Origin: Paratractidigestivibacter sp963611755
Lineage (GTDB): Bacteria; Actinomycetota; Coriobacteriia; Coriobacteriales; Atopobiaceae
Length of the DNA stretch: 13,357 nucleotides
NCBI GenBank assembly: GCA_963611755.1
Contig: CAVDTK010000060.1
Span: 1-13,357 of the forward strand
Reading direction: 5' to 3'
The notes beneath the pieces were generated by a model. That model was not told the origin of the DNA. It made no database searches and saw only the letters and a list, made by a program, of their open reading frames with translations. Shown here one piece after another: positions 1 to 6,988 of this stretch (position 1 is the first letter of the stretch; every line of letters begins with the position of its first letter). Made by a program: the position numbers and the translations under genes.

Positions 1-1
1 G

Positions 2-853
2 GGCGTCATGGGCGGCTACTACGCCGAGGCCGCGGGCGAGGACCCCGAGGTCTGCATCGCCATCCGCGAGCACTACCGCCCGCGCTTCGCAGGCGACGAG
101 CTTCCCTCCAACGACTGCGGCAAGTTCGTGGCCATCGCCGATAAGCTCGACACCGTCTGCGGCCTTTTCGCCATCGGCGAGCCTCCTACCGGCTCCTCTG
201 ACCCCTTCGCCGTCCGCCGCAGCGCCATCGGCATCATCGCCATGCTGCGCCTGCTTCCTTCTGTCTCGCTTCGCGCCCTCATCGAGCGCGCGCTTGACTC
301 CTACGCCGAGCAGGGCCTCGAGTTCGACCGTGATGCCGTGGCGCAAGACGTCGCCCGCTTCTTCGCGGGGCGTCTTTCCGGCATCGCCAAGGACGAGGGC
401 ATCAAGAACGACACCATCGAGGCCGTCTCTGCCGTGGGCGTCGTTGACCCCGCCGAGTTCTTCGCCCGCGCGAAGGCCCTGGATTCCGCCCGTGCCGAGA
501 AGCCCGAGGTCTTCGGCGACCTCGCCGGCGCCTTCACCCGCGCCCACAACCTCGCCGACGCCTCTTTGGGTACCCAGGTCGACGAGTCCTTGCTCACCCA
601 GCCCGAGGTCGAGCTTCTCGACGCGTGCAAGCTTGGCGAGAAAAACGTCGCCGCGGCCCTCGAGATCTCGGACTTCGACGCGGCCTGTAGCGCGTTAGCG
701 GACCTCAAAGAGCCCATCGACCGATTCTTCAATGACGTTTTGGTGATGGACGAGGATATTTCTGTTAGGGAAAACCGCCTGCGTCTCCTCAACCGCTTTG
801 CTCAGGTCTTCGCCGGCGTGGCAGACATCTCTGCCCTTTCCCGCAAGAAGTAG
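2..853 (+). CDS. glyS: Glycyl-tRNA synthetase beta subunit, C-terminal part (5' end outside window)
   Basis: This is the distal part (283 residues) of the beta subunit of the tetrameric alpha2beta2 glycyl-tRNA synthetase, which charges tRNA-Gly in the cytoplasm. The frame is open from base 2. The first visible block, GVMGGYYA, then EHYRPRFAGDELP, ADKLDTVCGLFAIGEPPTGS and DPFAVRRSAIGI, is the conserved HD-like core of GlyS. The last ~100 residues correspond to the alpha-helical DALR-type anticodon-binding domain that closes the protein. The stop is TAG at 851-853. The beta subunit is normally ~690 residues, so roughly 60% lies upstream, where glyQ would be expected. An ATG at position 8 is internal and is not the real start. 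Codon use is strongly C/G-ending, as in the neighbours. Family assignment is secure; partial only because of the window edge. Confidence 0.95.
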   Translation, partial: GVMGGYYAEAAGEDPEVCIAIREHYRPRFAGDELPSNDCGKFVAIADKLDTVCGLFAIGEPPTGSSDPFAVRRSAIGIIAMLRLLPSVSLRALIERALDSYAEQGLEFDRDAVAQDVARFFAGRLSGIAKDEGIKNDTIEAVSAVGVVDPAEFFARAKALDSARAEKPEVFGDLAGAFTRAHNLADASLGTQVDESLLTQPEVELLDACKLGEKNVAAALEISDFDAACSALADLKEPIDRFFNDVLVMDEDISVRENRLRLLNRFAQVFAGVADISALSRKK

Positions 854-864
854 GGTTAGACTTT

Positions 865-888
865 GCCGGCAACCCTCGCGTTGCCGGC
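865..888 (+). other. Perfect 9-bp hairpin between glyS and the PDRP-like gene
   Basis: GCCGGCAAC (865-873) pairs perfectly with GTTGCCGGC (880-888) across a 6-nt loop. It begins 11 nt after the glyS stop and ends 25 nt before the next ATG. The downstream sequence (TCATTTGATTT) is T-rich but is not an uninterrupted T tract. It could be a weak or attenuating terminator, or an mRNA 3'-end stabiliser. The next gene has its own Shine-Dalgarno (GGAGG 902-906) just after it, and no promoter is visible in the 60-nt spacer, so read-through from glyS is likely. Confidence 0.5.
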
Positions 889-913
889 GCTCATTTGATT
901 TGGAGGTCCTTTT

Positions 914-1315
914 ATGGCTCAGCTGGACTTGGACAACGACATCTTCGGCGATGTCGTGCCGCTCATCTTCGTTCTCTCCGACGCCCGCGGCGAGACCGCT
1001 AACACCGTGGTCATGGCCGCTGCCGCCCAGTTCGGCGACGGCTCCGTCGAGATTCACCGTCTTCCCAACGTCAAGAGCGTCGACGTCGTGCGCGATTACT
1101 TTGACGAGAAGTTCGACGAGAACAGGCCGTGCGCCGTCTTCCACACCATCGCCGACGGCATCCTGCGCCGCGAGATCAGGCGCGAGCTCGACCGCCGCGG
1201 CATCCCCTCGATCGACCTTCTGGGGCCTGCGGTCACGGTCATCTCTACGTTGACGGGGGAGGAGCCCACTCACGAGATCGGCGCCATCTACAACGAGGCG
1301 CCCAAGGCGGAGTAA
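914..1315 (+). CDS. Short PDRP-like protein: N-terminal half of PPDK regulatory protein (DUF299) without the P-loop half
   Basis: A 133-residue protein starting at ATG 914, with GGAGG at 902-906 and a 7-nt spacer. Residues 18-40 (IFVLSDARGETANTVV, then AAAAQF) and 99-107 (SIDLLGPAV) match the N-terminal domain of the pyruvate,phosphate dikinase regulatory protein family, as in Bacillus YqfL (IYVVSDSVGETAELVV and YYDIIGPLI). That family is ~270 residues long. The second half carries a P-loop (GVSRTxKTP type) and performs ADP-dependent threonine phosphorylation and Pi-dependent dephosphorylation of PPDK. Here the protein ends at TAA 1313-1315 with EEPTHEIGAIYNEAPKAE, and a terminator follows. 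No P-loop motif is found in any frame before ppdK. Placement directly upstream of ppdK supports a PPDK-linked role. It cannot be a complete kinase, so its function (binding module, decoy, or half of a split regulator) is inference. Confidence 0.8.
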   Translation: MAQLDLDNDIFGDVVPLIFVLSDARGETANTVVMAAAAQFGDGSVEIHRLPNVKSVDVVRDYFDEKFDENRPCAVFHTIADGILRREIRRELDRRGIPSIDLLGPAVTVISTLTGEEPTHEIGAIYNEAPKAE

Positions 1316-1346
1316 AAGGCAAATCACTTCACATGTTAGCGCGTTT

Positions 1347-1383
1347 GGGGTCCGGATGCATATCCGGGCCCCATTTTCGTTTC
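1347..1383 (+). terminator. Intrinsic terminator after the PDRP-like gene
   Basis: GGGGTCCGGAT (1347-1357) pairs with ATCCGGGCCCC (1362-1372), giving 11 bp with one G-U, across a 4-nt loop (GCAT). The tail ATTTTCGTTT follows. It lies 31 nt after the stop codon and separates the PDRP-like gene from ppdK, so ppdK probably has its own promoter. Confidence 0.85.
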
Positions 1384-1552
1384 AATCATCCGTTCACCTA
1401 GCAGAGTCGACCAGCCAGCCAATAGGCAGGCCCATACCTGGCACTGGTTGGTACCATAGCCGAGTGCCGAGCAGACAAGTCCTTCTCGGCAAAGAGTTGT
1501 GAGTGCATGCGGAAACCGCGCATGCCAGGATTTCAAGTCACAAGGGGACAAA
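1384..1552 (+). promoter_or_regulatory. Hairpin-rich upstream region/leader of ppdK
   Basis: These 169 nt contain no gene but several short inverted repeats. GGCACT 1440-1445 can pair with AGTGCC 1463-1468. TGCCGAG 1465-1471 can pair with CTCGGCA 1485-1491. GCATGCG 1505-1511 can pair with CGCATGC 1519-1525. The first two share bases 1465-1468, so they are mutually exclusive. The Shine-Dalgarno AAGGGGA (1542-1548) precedes ATG 1553. I found no convincing sigma-A -35/-10 pair, so the transcription start is unknown. Whether the hairpins form DNA operators or an RNA switch cannot be told from the sequence. Confidence 0.4.
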
Positions 1553-4318
1553 ATGGCTGAAAAGCACGTGTACCGCTTTGGCGCCGGTGTTGACGGCGTC
1601 AACGCCACCGAGCCCGCCGGCGAGACCGTCGAGCAGGCTAAGTGGATCGTCGGCGGCAAGGGCGCCAACCTCGCCGAGATGGCCAAGATCGGTCTTCCGG
1701 TTCCTCCGGGATTCTCCATCACCTGCCAGACCTGCGTCGCGTACGCCAACGCCGGCAACAAGTGGCAGGACGGCGTTCTCGACGAGATCGACGCCGCCCG
1801 CGAGAACCTCGAGCAGCGCATGGGCAAGAAGCTCGGCGACGAGAACGACCCGCTGCTGGTCTCCGTCCGCTCCGGCGCTCCCTTCTCCATGCCCGGCATG
1901 ATGGACACCGTCCTTAACCTGGGCCTCAACGACGTCTCCGTCCAGGGCCTCATCGCCCAGACCGGCAACGAGCGCTTTGCCTACGACTCCTACCGTCGTT
2001 TCGTGCAGATGTTCTCCAACGTCGTCATGGGCATCGACGGCGACCTCTTTGAGGACGCCATCAACGAGAAGAAGGCCGAGAAGGGCGTGAAGCTCGACAC
2101 CGAGCTCGACGCCGCCGACCTCAAGGACCTCGTCGAGACCTTCAAGGCCATCTTCGCCAAGAACGTCGACTCCCAGGCCCACCCCGAGGTCGCCCCCGAC
2201 GGCCACGCCGCCTTCCCGCAGGACCCCAAGCTGCAGCTGCGCCTTGCCATCGAGGCCGTCTTCGGTTCCTGGATGAACGAGCGCGCCATCATCTACCGTA
2301 AGCAGAACAAGATCTCCGACGATCTCGGCACCGCCGTCAACGTCCAGGTCATGGTCTTCGGCAACAAGGGCGAGACCTCCGCTACCGGTGTCGCGTTCAC
2401 CCGCAACCCCGCCGACGGCACCAAGGAGTTCTACGGCGACTTCCTGGTCAACGCCCAGGGCGAGGACGTCGTGGCCGGCATCCGCAACACCGAGCCCATC
2501 GCCGACCTCAAGAAGATCCCGGGCCTCGAGGAGGCTGGCAAGCAGCTCGACGAGATCTTCGTCACCCTCGAGGAGCACTACCACGACATGATGGACATCG
2601 AGTTCACCATCGAGCAGGGTAAGCTCTGGATGCTCCAGACCCGCGTGGGCAAGCGCACCGCCATGGCCGCGCTCGCCATCGCCATGCAGTTCGAGGCCGA
2701 GGGCGCCATCTCCAAGGAAGAGGCTGTCATGCGCGTCGCGCCTGAGCAGCTCGACCAGCTCCTGCACCCGCAGTTCGACCCCAAGGCCGACTTCAAGGTC
2801 CTCACCAAGGGCATGAACGCTTCCCCCGGCGCCGCCGTGGGCAAGGTTGTCTTCTCCGCCGAGGAGGCCGTCCACTGCGCCAACAAGGACCAGCCCTGCA
2901 TCCTCGTCCGCTGGGAGACCACTCCCGACGACCTCAAGGGCATGGTCGCCGCTGAGGGCATCCTGACCTCTCACGGCGGCAAGACCAGCCACGCGGCCGT
3001 CATCGCCCGTGGCATGGGCGCCCCCTGCGTCTGCGGCGCTGAGGCCCTGAAGATCGATGCCAAGGCCAAGGAGGTCGTGGTCTCCGGCACCGACGTCGTG
3101 CTCCACGAGGGCGACATCATCTCCATCAACGGCACCACCGGCGACGTCATCCTTGGCGCCGTGCCCCTGGTTCGTCCTGAGCTCACCGGCGACCTCGAGA
3201 CCATCCTCGAGTGGGCCGACGACGTTCGTCTCGACGCCTCCCGCGGCCGCAACATCGGTGTCCGCGCCAACGCCGACAACCCCGAGGACGCGCAGCTTTC
3301 CCGCGACTTCGGCGCTGAGGGCATCGGCCTCGACCGTACCGAGCACATGTTCCTGGGCGACCGCAAGGAGATCATCCAGTCCTTCATCCTGGCCGACCGC
3401 ACCGGCGCCAAGCAGCAGGCCCTGGGCAAGCTGCTCAAGGTCCAGACCGACGACTTCCTGGGCATGTTCAAGGCCATGGACGGCAAGACCGTCATCGTGC
3501 GTCTCCTCGATCCGCCTCTGCACGAGTTCCTGGACAACCCCCGCGAGTACGCGGTCGAGCTTGCCCACGCCGAGGACCGCGGCGAGTCCGACATCCAGCT
3601 CAAAGCCCGTCGCGACCTGCTTTCTCGCCTGGATTCCTTCCAGGAGGCCAACCCCATGCTCGGCCTTCGCGGCTGCCGCCTGGGCATCGTCTACCCCGAG
3701 CTCACCGAGATGCAGGTTCGCGCCATCGCCAGCGCCGCTGCCCACCTCAAGAAGCGCGGCTTCGACCCCAAGCCCGAGATCATGGTCCCGCTCGTGGGCA
3801 CCGTTGAGGAGCTCAAGGTCGTCCGTGAGCAGATCGAGAAGGTCATCGCCTCTGTCGTCGAGTCCACTGGCGTCGAGCTGACCATCCCCATCGGCTGCAT
3901 GATCGAGATCCCGCGTGCCGCCGTCACCGCCGACGAGATCGGCAAGTACGCCGACTTCTTCTCCTTCGGCACCAACGACCTCACGCAGATGGGCTTCGGC
4001 TACTCCCGCGACGACGTCGAGAGCGCTTTCATCCCGCTGTACCTCTCCAAGAAGATCCTCAAGTCCAACCCCTTCGAGACGCTGGATTCCGGCATCGCCA
4101 AGCTGGTCAAGCTCGGCGTCGAGGGTGGCCACCAGGCCAACGACAAGATCGTCTGCGGCGTCTGCGGCGAGACGGGCGGCGACCCCGACTCCATCCAGAT
4201 GTACTACGATCTGGGCCTCGACTATGTGTCCTGCTCGCCTTACCGCGTGCCCATCGCGCGTCTGGCTGCGGCGCAGGCCAAGATCAAGTCCAACGGCGGC
4301 GCCAAGAAGCTTGCCTAA
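1553..4318 (+). CDS. ppdK: Pyruvate,phosphate dikinase
   Basis: A 921-residue cytoplasmic enzyme that interconverts pyruvate + ATP + Pi and PEP + AMP + PPi. The N-terminal ATP-grasp domain opens with GGKGANLAEMAKIGLPVPPGF and contains LQTRVGKRTAMAA, the form typical of PPDK. The central phosphohistidine domain has TSHGGKTSHAAV, with catalytic His480 and the regulatory-type Thr478. The C-terminal PEP/pyruvate TIM barrel has GLRGCRLGIVYPELTEMQ, SFGTNDLTQMGFGYSRDD and CGVCGETGGDP with the proton-transfer Cys871, then a standard YVSCSPYRVPIARLAAAQA ending. The family is usually 870-900 residues. Start: ATG 1553 with AAGGGGA five nt upstream; an upstream in-frame GTG at 1499 lacks such a site and adds non-conserved residues. 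Codon use is extremely biased (CTC/CTG, GAC, AAG), which suggests high expression. The gene is monocistronic, with terminators on both sides. Identification is secure. Confidence 0.97.
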   Translation: MAEKHVYRFGAGVDGVNATEPAGETVEQAKWIVGGKGANLAEMAKIGLPVPPGFSITCQTCVAYANAGNKWQDGVLDEIDAARENLEQRMGKKLGDENDPLLVSVRSGAPFSMPGMMDTVLNLGLNDVSVQGLIAQTGNERFAYDSYRRFVQMFSNVVMGIDGDLFEDAINEKKAEKGVKLDTELDAADLKDLVETFKAIFAKNVDSQAHPEVAPDGHAAFPQDPKLQLRLAIEAVFGSWMNERAIIYRKQNKISDDLGTAVNVQVMVFGNKGETSATGVAFTRNPADGTKEFYGDFLVNAQGEDVVAGIRNTEPIADLKKIPGLEEAGKQLDEIFVTLEEHYHDMMDIEFTIEQGKLWMLQTRVGKRTAMAALAIAMQFEAEGAISKEEAVMRVAPEQLDQLLHPQFDPKADFKVLTKGMNASPGAAVGKVVFSAEEAVHCANKDQPCILVRWETTPDDLKGMVAAEGILTSHGGKTSHAAVIARGMGAPCVCGAEALKIDAKAKEVVVSGTDVVLHEGDIISINGTTGDVILGAVPLVRPELTGDLETILEWADDVRLDASRGRNIGVRANADNPEDAQLSRDFGAEGIGLDRTEHMFLGDRKEIIQSFILADRTGAKQQALGKLLKVQTDDFLGMFKAMDGKTVIVRLLDPPLHEFLDNPREYAVELAHAEDRGESDIQLKARRDLLSRLDSFQEANPMLGLRGCRLGIVYPELTEMQVRAIASAAAHLKKRGFDPKPEIMVPLVGTVEELKVVREQIEKVIASVVESTGVELTIPIGCMIEIPRAAVTADEIGKYADFFSFGTNDLTQMGFGYSRDDVESAFIPLYLSKKILKSNPFETLDSGIAKLVKLGVEGGHQANDKIVCGVCGETGGDPDSIQMYYDLGLDYVSCSPYRVPIARLAAAQAKIKSNGGAKKLA

Positions 4319-4346
4319 GCTCTAGCGCTTAAAGTCGCGACTTTTG

Positions 4347-4383
4347 GGGAGACGAGTCTTTTACGAGGCTCGTCTCCCTTTTT
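4347..4383 (+). terminator. Intrinsic terminator after ppdK
   Basis: GGGAGACGAG (4347-4356) pairs perfectly with CTCGTCTCCC (4369-4378) across a 12-nt loop, followed by TTTTT (4379-4383). It starts 28 nt after the ppdK stop. Confidence 0.9.
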
Positions 4384-4426
4384 GCGTGGGCGGCTGGTAA
4401 GGTTGGATGCGTTCAAGCGAAGGCGT

Positions 4427-5437
4427 ATGAAAGGGGAGAGCGTGGCGAGAAGATCTGCTCAAGGGGAGGGAAGCCTCGCGGTCGTTGCGTTTCTGCTGGT
4501 GGCGCTATTACTAGGCGCCGCCGGTTTCTTTGGCTACCTCGTGTTCTTCTCGCCGGGGCAGGGTTCTGGCGGCTCGTCTTCTACGAGTGCCGCCGCGGCA
4601 GCCGACCAGGCGTCGAGCGAGCTTAAGCCCAAGGCCTTCGCAGACTACACCTGGGACGAGCTTTCCCAGATCTCGGCTAAGATCGCCGCGGCGGGAAGCG
4701 ACGAGGAGGGTCGTGCGGTGGCTCAGGAGTTCGGCATCCTGGACGCCTCCGGCAACATCGTCGACCAGACTCGCGACGTCGTCTTGTCAACGAACTTCCT
4801 GGCCAAGGCCCGCATCGTGGGCGTGCGGGCAGACATGCGCTCCGATACGGGCAGCGTTGCTGGCCTCACGTTTATGGTGACCCCCATCTCCAAGCAGGCC
4901 ATGAACGCGACCGAGACCAACGCGGGCGGCTGGGAGGCCTCGGGCCTGCGTACATGGCTTTCCGGCGACGGCCTGGCGCTTCTCCCCGAAGACCTTTCTC
5001 AGGTGATCGTGGCTGCGGACAAGAAGACCAACAACGTCGGCCTGACCGACGAGGCCGCAAGCGTCACCACCACCCAGGATAAGCTCTGGTGCTTCTCGGT
5101 GGCCGAGGTCTTTGGCGACGTGGATTGGTATGTCCAGGAGTTCAGCGAGACCAATTGGTACCTGGACCCGCCTGCCTACGATGCGCTTCTCGCCCAGGAA
5201 GGCTCGCAGTACCAGTGGTTCTCGCAGGTCGGCGCGAGCGCGGCCCAGACCGCGGTCGACGGCCTGGTCATGACCTATGGCGGCCCTGCGCTCTGCTGGT
5301 GGCTGCGAACCCCCTACGCCTATGATTTTCTCGGCAATGACCCTGCGGTCTTTTTCCAGGTCATGCAGAACGGCTATCCTTCTACGGTGGCCCGCGCCAA
5401 CTCCGAGCTAGGCGTGGCTGTGGGATTTTGCCTTTAG
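4427..5437 (+). CDS. Membrane-anchored DUF6273-like protein, function unknown
   Basis: A 336-residue protein that I recognise only at domain level. After a basic N-terminus (VARRSAQGEG) there is one hydrophobic segment (about residues 16-41, LAVVAFLLVALLLGAAGFFG) and then a Gly/Ser/Ala linker (about 42-65). This suggests an N-in membrane anchor with an extracytoplasmic body; there is no lipobox Cys. The body has the pattern of DUF6273: WEASGLRTWLSG, an LLPEDLSQVIV block, a DKLWCFSVAEVFG block, CWWLRTP (W291, W292, R294) and a closing GVAVGFC. The domain occurs mostly in surface or secreted proteins of Firmicutes and Coriobacteria; its role is unknown. Start: ATG 4427 has a weak GAAGG upstream. 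GTG 4442, preceded by AAGGGGAG, is an equally good or better candidate and gives 331 residues. It lies between the ppdK terminator and the rplS promoter, so it is probably a separate unit. No promoter is obvious. Confidence 0.75.
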   Translation: MKGESVARRSAQGEGSLAVVAFLLVALLLGAAGFFGYLVFFSPGQGSGGSSSTSAAAAADQASSELKPKAFADYTWDELSQISAKIAAAGSDEEGRAVAQEFGILDASGNIVDQTRDVVLSTNFLAKARIVGVRADMRSDTGSVAGLTFMVTPISKQAMNATETNAGGWEASGLRTWLSGDGLALLPEDLSQVIVAADKKTNNVGLTDEAASVTTTQDKLWCFSVAEVFGDVDWYVQEFSETNWYLDPPAYDALLAQEGSQYQWFSQVGASAAQTAVDGLVMTYGGPALCWWLRTPYAYDFLGNDPAVFFQVMQNGYPSTVARANSELGVAVGFCL

Positions 5438-5449
5438 CTTGTGAAGTTC

Positions 5450-5478
5450 TTGTAGGGGAGCCACTCATCCCTTATAGT
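5450..5478 (+). promoter_or_regulatory. Sigma-A-type promoter of rplS
   Basis: -35 TTGTAG (5450-5455), a 17-nt spacer and -10 TATAGT (5473-5478) form a near-consensus vegetative promoter starting 13 nt after the DUF6273 gene stop. Transcription would begin near 5485 and leave a leader of ~60 nt before the rplS ATG. Confidence 0.75.
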
Positions 5479-5545
5479 AAATTTTCGTGTGTAAACCTAT
5501 GTGTCGTTCGCGCGGCGTCGGCACCTCTAGAGAATGAGGAACAAC

Positions 5546-5887
5546 ATGGACTACATTCGCGCTATCGAGCGTCAGCAGATCCGTGAGGACATCCCCACGG
5601 TCATCGTTGGCGACAACGTGAAGGTTCACTATCGCATCGTCGAGGGTGACCGCACGCGTGAGCAGGTCTTCCAGGGCGACGTCATCCGCATGAGCGGCGC
5701 TGGCGCCCGCGAGACCTTCACCGTCCGCAAGATCAGCTTCGGCGTCGGCGTTGAGCGTACTTTCCCGCTTCACAGCCCCAAGATCGCCAAGCTCGAGGTC
5801 GTGCGTCACGGCGTTGTCCGTCGCGCCAAGCTGTACTTCCTGCGCGATCGCGTGGGCAAGGCCGCTCGTCTTCGCGAGAAGCGCTAA
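5546..5887 (+). CDS. rplS: 50S ribosomal protein L19
   Basis: A 113-residue large-subunit ribosomal protein located at the 30S-50S interface. It is full length for the family (113-118). Conserved blocks are the N-terminal IERQQIREDIPTVIVGDNVKVHYRI, the centre GDVIRMSGAGARETFTVRKIS, then FGVGVERTFPLHSPKI and VRRAKLYFLRDRVGKAARL. The start is ATG 5546 with GAGGA (5536-5540) six nt upstream. The in-frame ATG at 5534 would place the ribosome-binding site inside the gene and add non-conserved residues. It has its own promoter and terminator, so it looks monocistronic. In many actinobacteria the next gene is lepB; here it is not. Assignment is secure. Confidence 0.97.
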   Translation: MDYIRAIERQQIREDIPTVIVGDNVKVHYRIVEGDRTREQVFQGDVIRMSGAGARETFTVRKISFGVGVERTFPLHSPKIAKLEVVRHGVVRRAKLYFLRDRVGKAARLREKR

Positions 5888-5910
5888 TAGGCTTTTTGCC
5901 TTGGCACTCA

Positions 5911-5939
5911 AGAGCCGTTCCTTTTGGAGCGGCTCTTTT
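5911..5939 (+). terminator. Intrinsic terminator after rplS
   Basis: AGAGCCGTTCC (5911-5921) pairs with GGAGCGGCTCT (5926-5936), giving 11 bp with one G-U, across a TTTT loop. The T-run continues to 5939. It starts 23 nt after the stop. Confidence 0.88.
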
Positions 5940-5953
5940 GCTATGCAGCTCCT

Positions 5954-6076
5954 CGGTCGCGGCCCTTCCGACTCATCTCAGGCGCAGTTCCGCATGAGCC
6001 GAAGGCCACTTAATGTGGCCTTCGTGCGAACAGGACTGTTTGAGCACTGAGATGAGTCGGAAGGGCCTCCCGGCCG
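5954..6076 (+). repeat. Long palindromic element with nested hairpin (MITE-like or structured RNA)
   Basis: Two perfectly complementary 21-nt arms lie at 5961-5981 (starting GGCCCTTCCGACTC) and 6047-6067 (ending GAGTCGGAAGGGCC). Beyond a short internal loop the outer flanks CGGTCG (5954-5959) and CGGCCG (6071-6076) can also pair with one G-U. Between the arms is a second hairpin, CGAAGGCCAC (6000-6009) with GTGGCCTTCG (6015-6024), a perfect 10 bp around the loop TTAAT. The element follows the rplS terminator and ends ~37 nt before rnhB. There is no ORF, no T-tract and no clear target-site duplication. It could be a small palindromic mobile repeat, a RNase-processed intergenic RNA, or a structured leader of rnhB. 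The structure is certain from sequence; the nature is not. Confidence 0.8.
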
Positions 6077-6112
6077 TGGGTCTTTCCAGTCAAAACCGCG
6101 ACCTTAGGGGTC

Positions 6113-6907
6113 ATGATGCCCATCTCCTCCCATATCGCAACAACGGCAAAAGAGGTCGTTGCCCTGCTTTCCGACGCTCCTATCGATGAGATCCCGGTGT
6201 TGGCCGAGCGCTACGCCGAGGACCCTCGGAAGCAGGTCCGTCATGCGGTTGAGGTCGCTTGCCGCCGGCGCGAGCACGAGCTGGCCGAGCGGGGGCGTGT
6301 CGAGGGCATGTATGCCCTGCAGCGTGAGCTAGGCGGAGAAGGTCTTGTCATCGGCGTGGACGAGGTCGGGCGCGGGGCCATCGCCGGGCCTTTGACCGTG
6401 GGTGCGGTCGTTTTGCCGGCGGATCCCATCGTTTATGAGATCAACGATTCCAAGCAGCTGACGCCTGCCAAGCGCGAGATCTTGGCTGCGCGCATCGCCG
6501 AGGTGGCCGTCGCTGTTGGTATCTGTCACATCGAGCCCGCGACGATCGATGCCGTTGGTATGGCGCAGGCCCTGCGTCAGGCCATGATCGGGGCTATTAA
6601 AGATACCGGCGTGGAGCCGGATTGCGTGCTTATCGACGGCAATCCGATACACGTGCACCCCAAAGAAAGAACGATCGTGAAAGGTGACGCGAAGATCGCG
6701 TGCATCGCCGCGGCCTCGATTGTGGCCAAGGTCACGCGAGATAACCTCATGATCGCCATGGACGAGGAGTATCCCGAGTATCATCTCGCCGAATGCAAAG
6801 GTTACGGGTCTGCCGAGCACATTCAGGCCATCAAGCAGCATGGGCTTTCCCCGATCCACCGTTTCTCGTTTTGTGGGAACTTTTTGGAGACTCCGGCGCT
6901 CTTCTAA
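6113..6907 (+). CDS. rnhB: Ribonuclease HII
   Basis: A 264-residue endonuclease that cleaves the RNA strand of RNA-DNA hybrids and single ribonucleotides embedded in DNA. The catalytic domain starts at about residue 77 with LVIGVDEVGRGAIAGPL (Asp83 and Glu84 of the active site). It continues with INDSKQLTPAKRE, VLIDGNPI (Asp175) and KGDAKIACIAAASIVAKVTRD, ending in HGLSPIHRFSF. The ~75-residue N-terminal extension, rich in charged helices, resembles that of the Bacillus enzyme (~255 residues). Two adjacent ATGs (6113 and 6116) follow AGGGG (6106-6110). The second has the better 5-nt spacing, so the real start may be 6116. GACC/GGTC (6100-6103/6109-6112) could form a tiny hairpin over this site. 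The upstream palindromic element may lie in its leader. No own promoter is obvious. Confidence 0.95.
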   Translation: MMPISSHIATTAKEVVALLSDAPIDEIPVLAERYAEDPRKQVRHAVEVACRRREHELAERGRVEGMYALQRELGGEGLVIGVDEVGRGAIAGPLTVGAVVLPADPIVYEINDSKQLTPAKREILAARIAEVAVAVGICHIEPATIDAVGMAQALRQAMIGAIKDTGVEPDCVLIDGNPIHVHPKERTIVKGDAKIACIAAASIVAKVTRDNLMIAMDEEYPEYHLAECKGYGSAEHIQAIKQHGLSPIHRFSFCGNFLETPALF

Positions 6908-6988
6908 AAGGGGTGCGTTTTGCGTGCATTTTTGCGCGGCTTGAAACGACCTTCTCTGCGTGCGCGTTGTCGATAACTCGTTGAGCTG

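Noticed and set aside
1316..1552. Frameshifted remainder of PDRP after the stop at 1315
   Set aside because: No P-loop or other DUF299 C-terminal motif is readable in any frame, and the 237-nt space is too short for the ~140 missing residues and is partly a terminator.
1538..4132. Very long open frame (864 codons) on the minus strand opposite ppdK
   Set aside because: It is the antisense shadow of a highly codon-biased high-GC gene. The translation is a repetitive Leu/Gly/Asp/Val mix with no family motifs, while the + strand frame is clearly PPDK.
4382..4426. TTG start for the DUF6273-like protein
   Set aside because: The TTG lies in the T-tract of the ppdK terminator and has no ribosome-binding site. 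ATG 4427 or GTG 4442 is better.
6908..6988. Terminator behind rnhB
   Set aside because: T-rich patches occur (6920-6937) but no convincing stem precedes them. Whether rnhB is transcribed together with yraN stays open.
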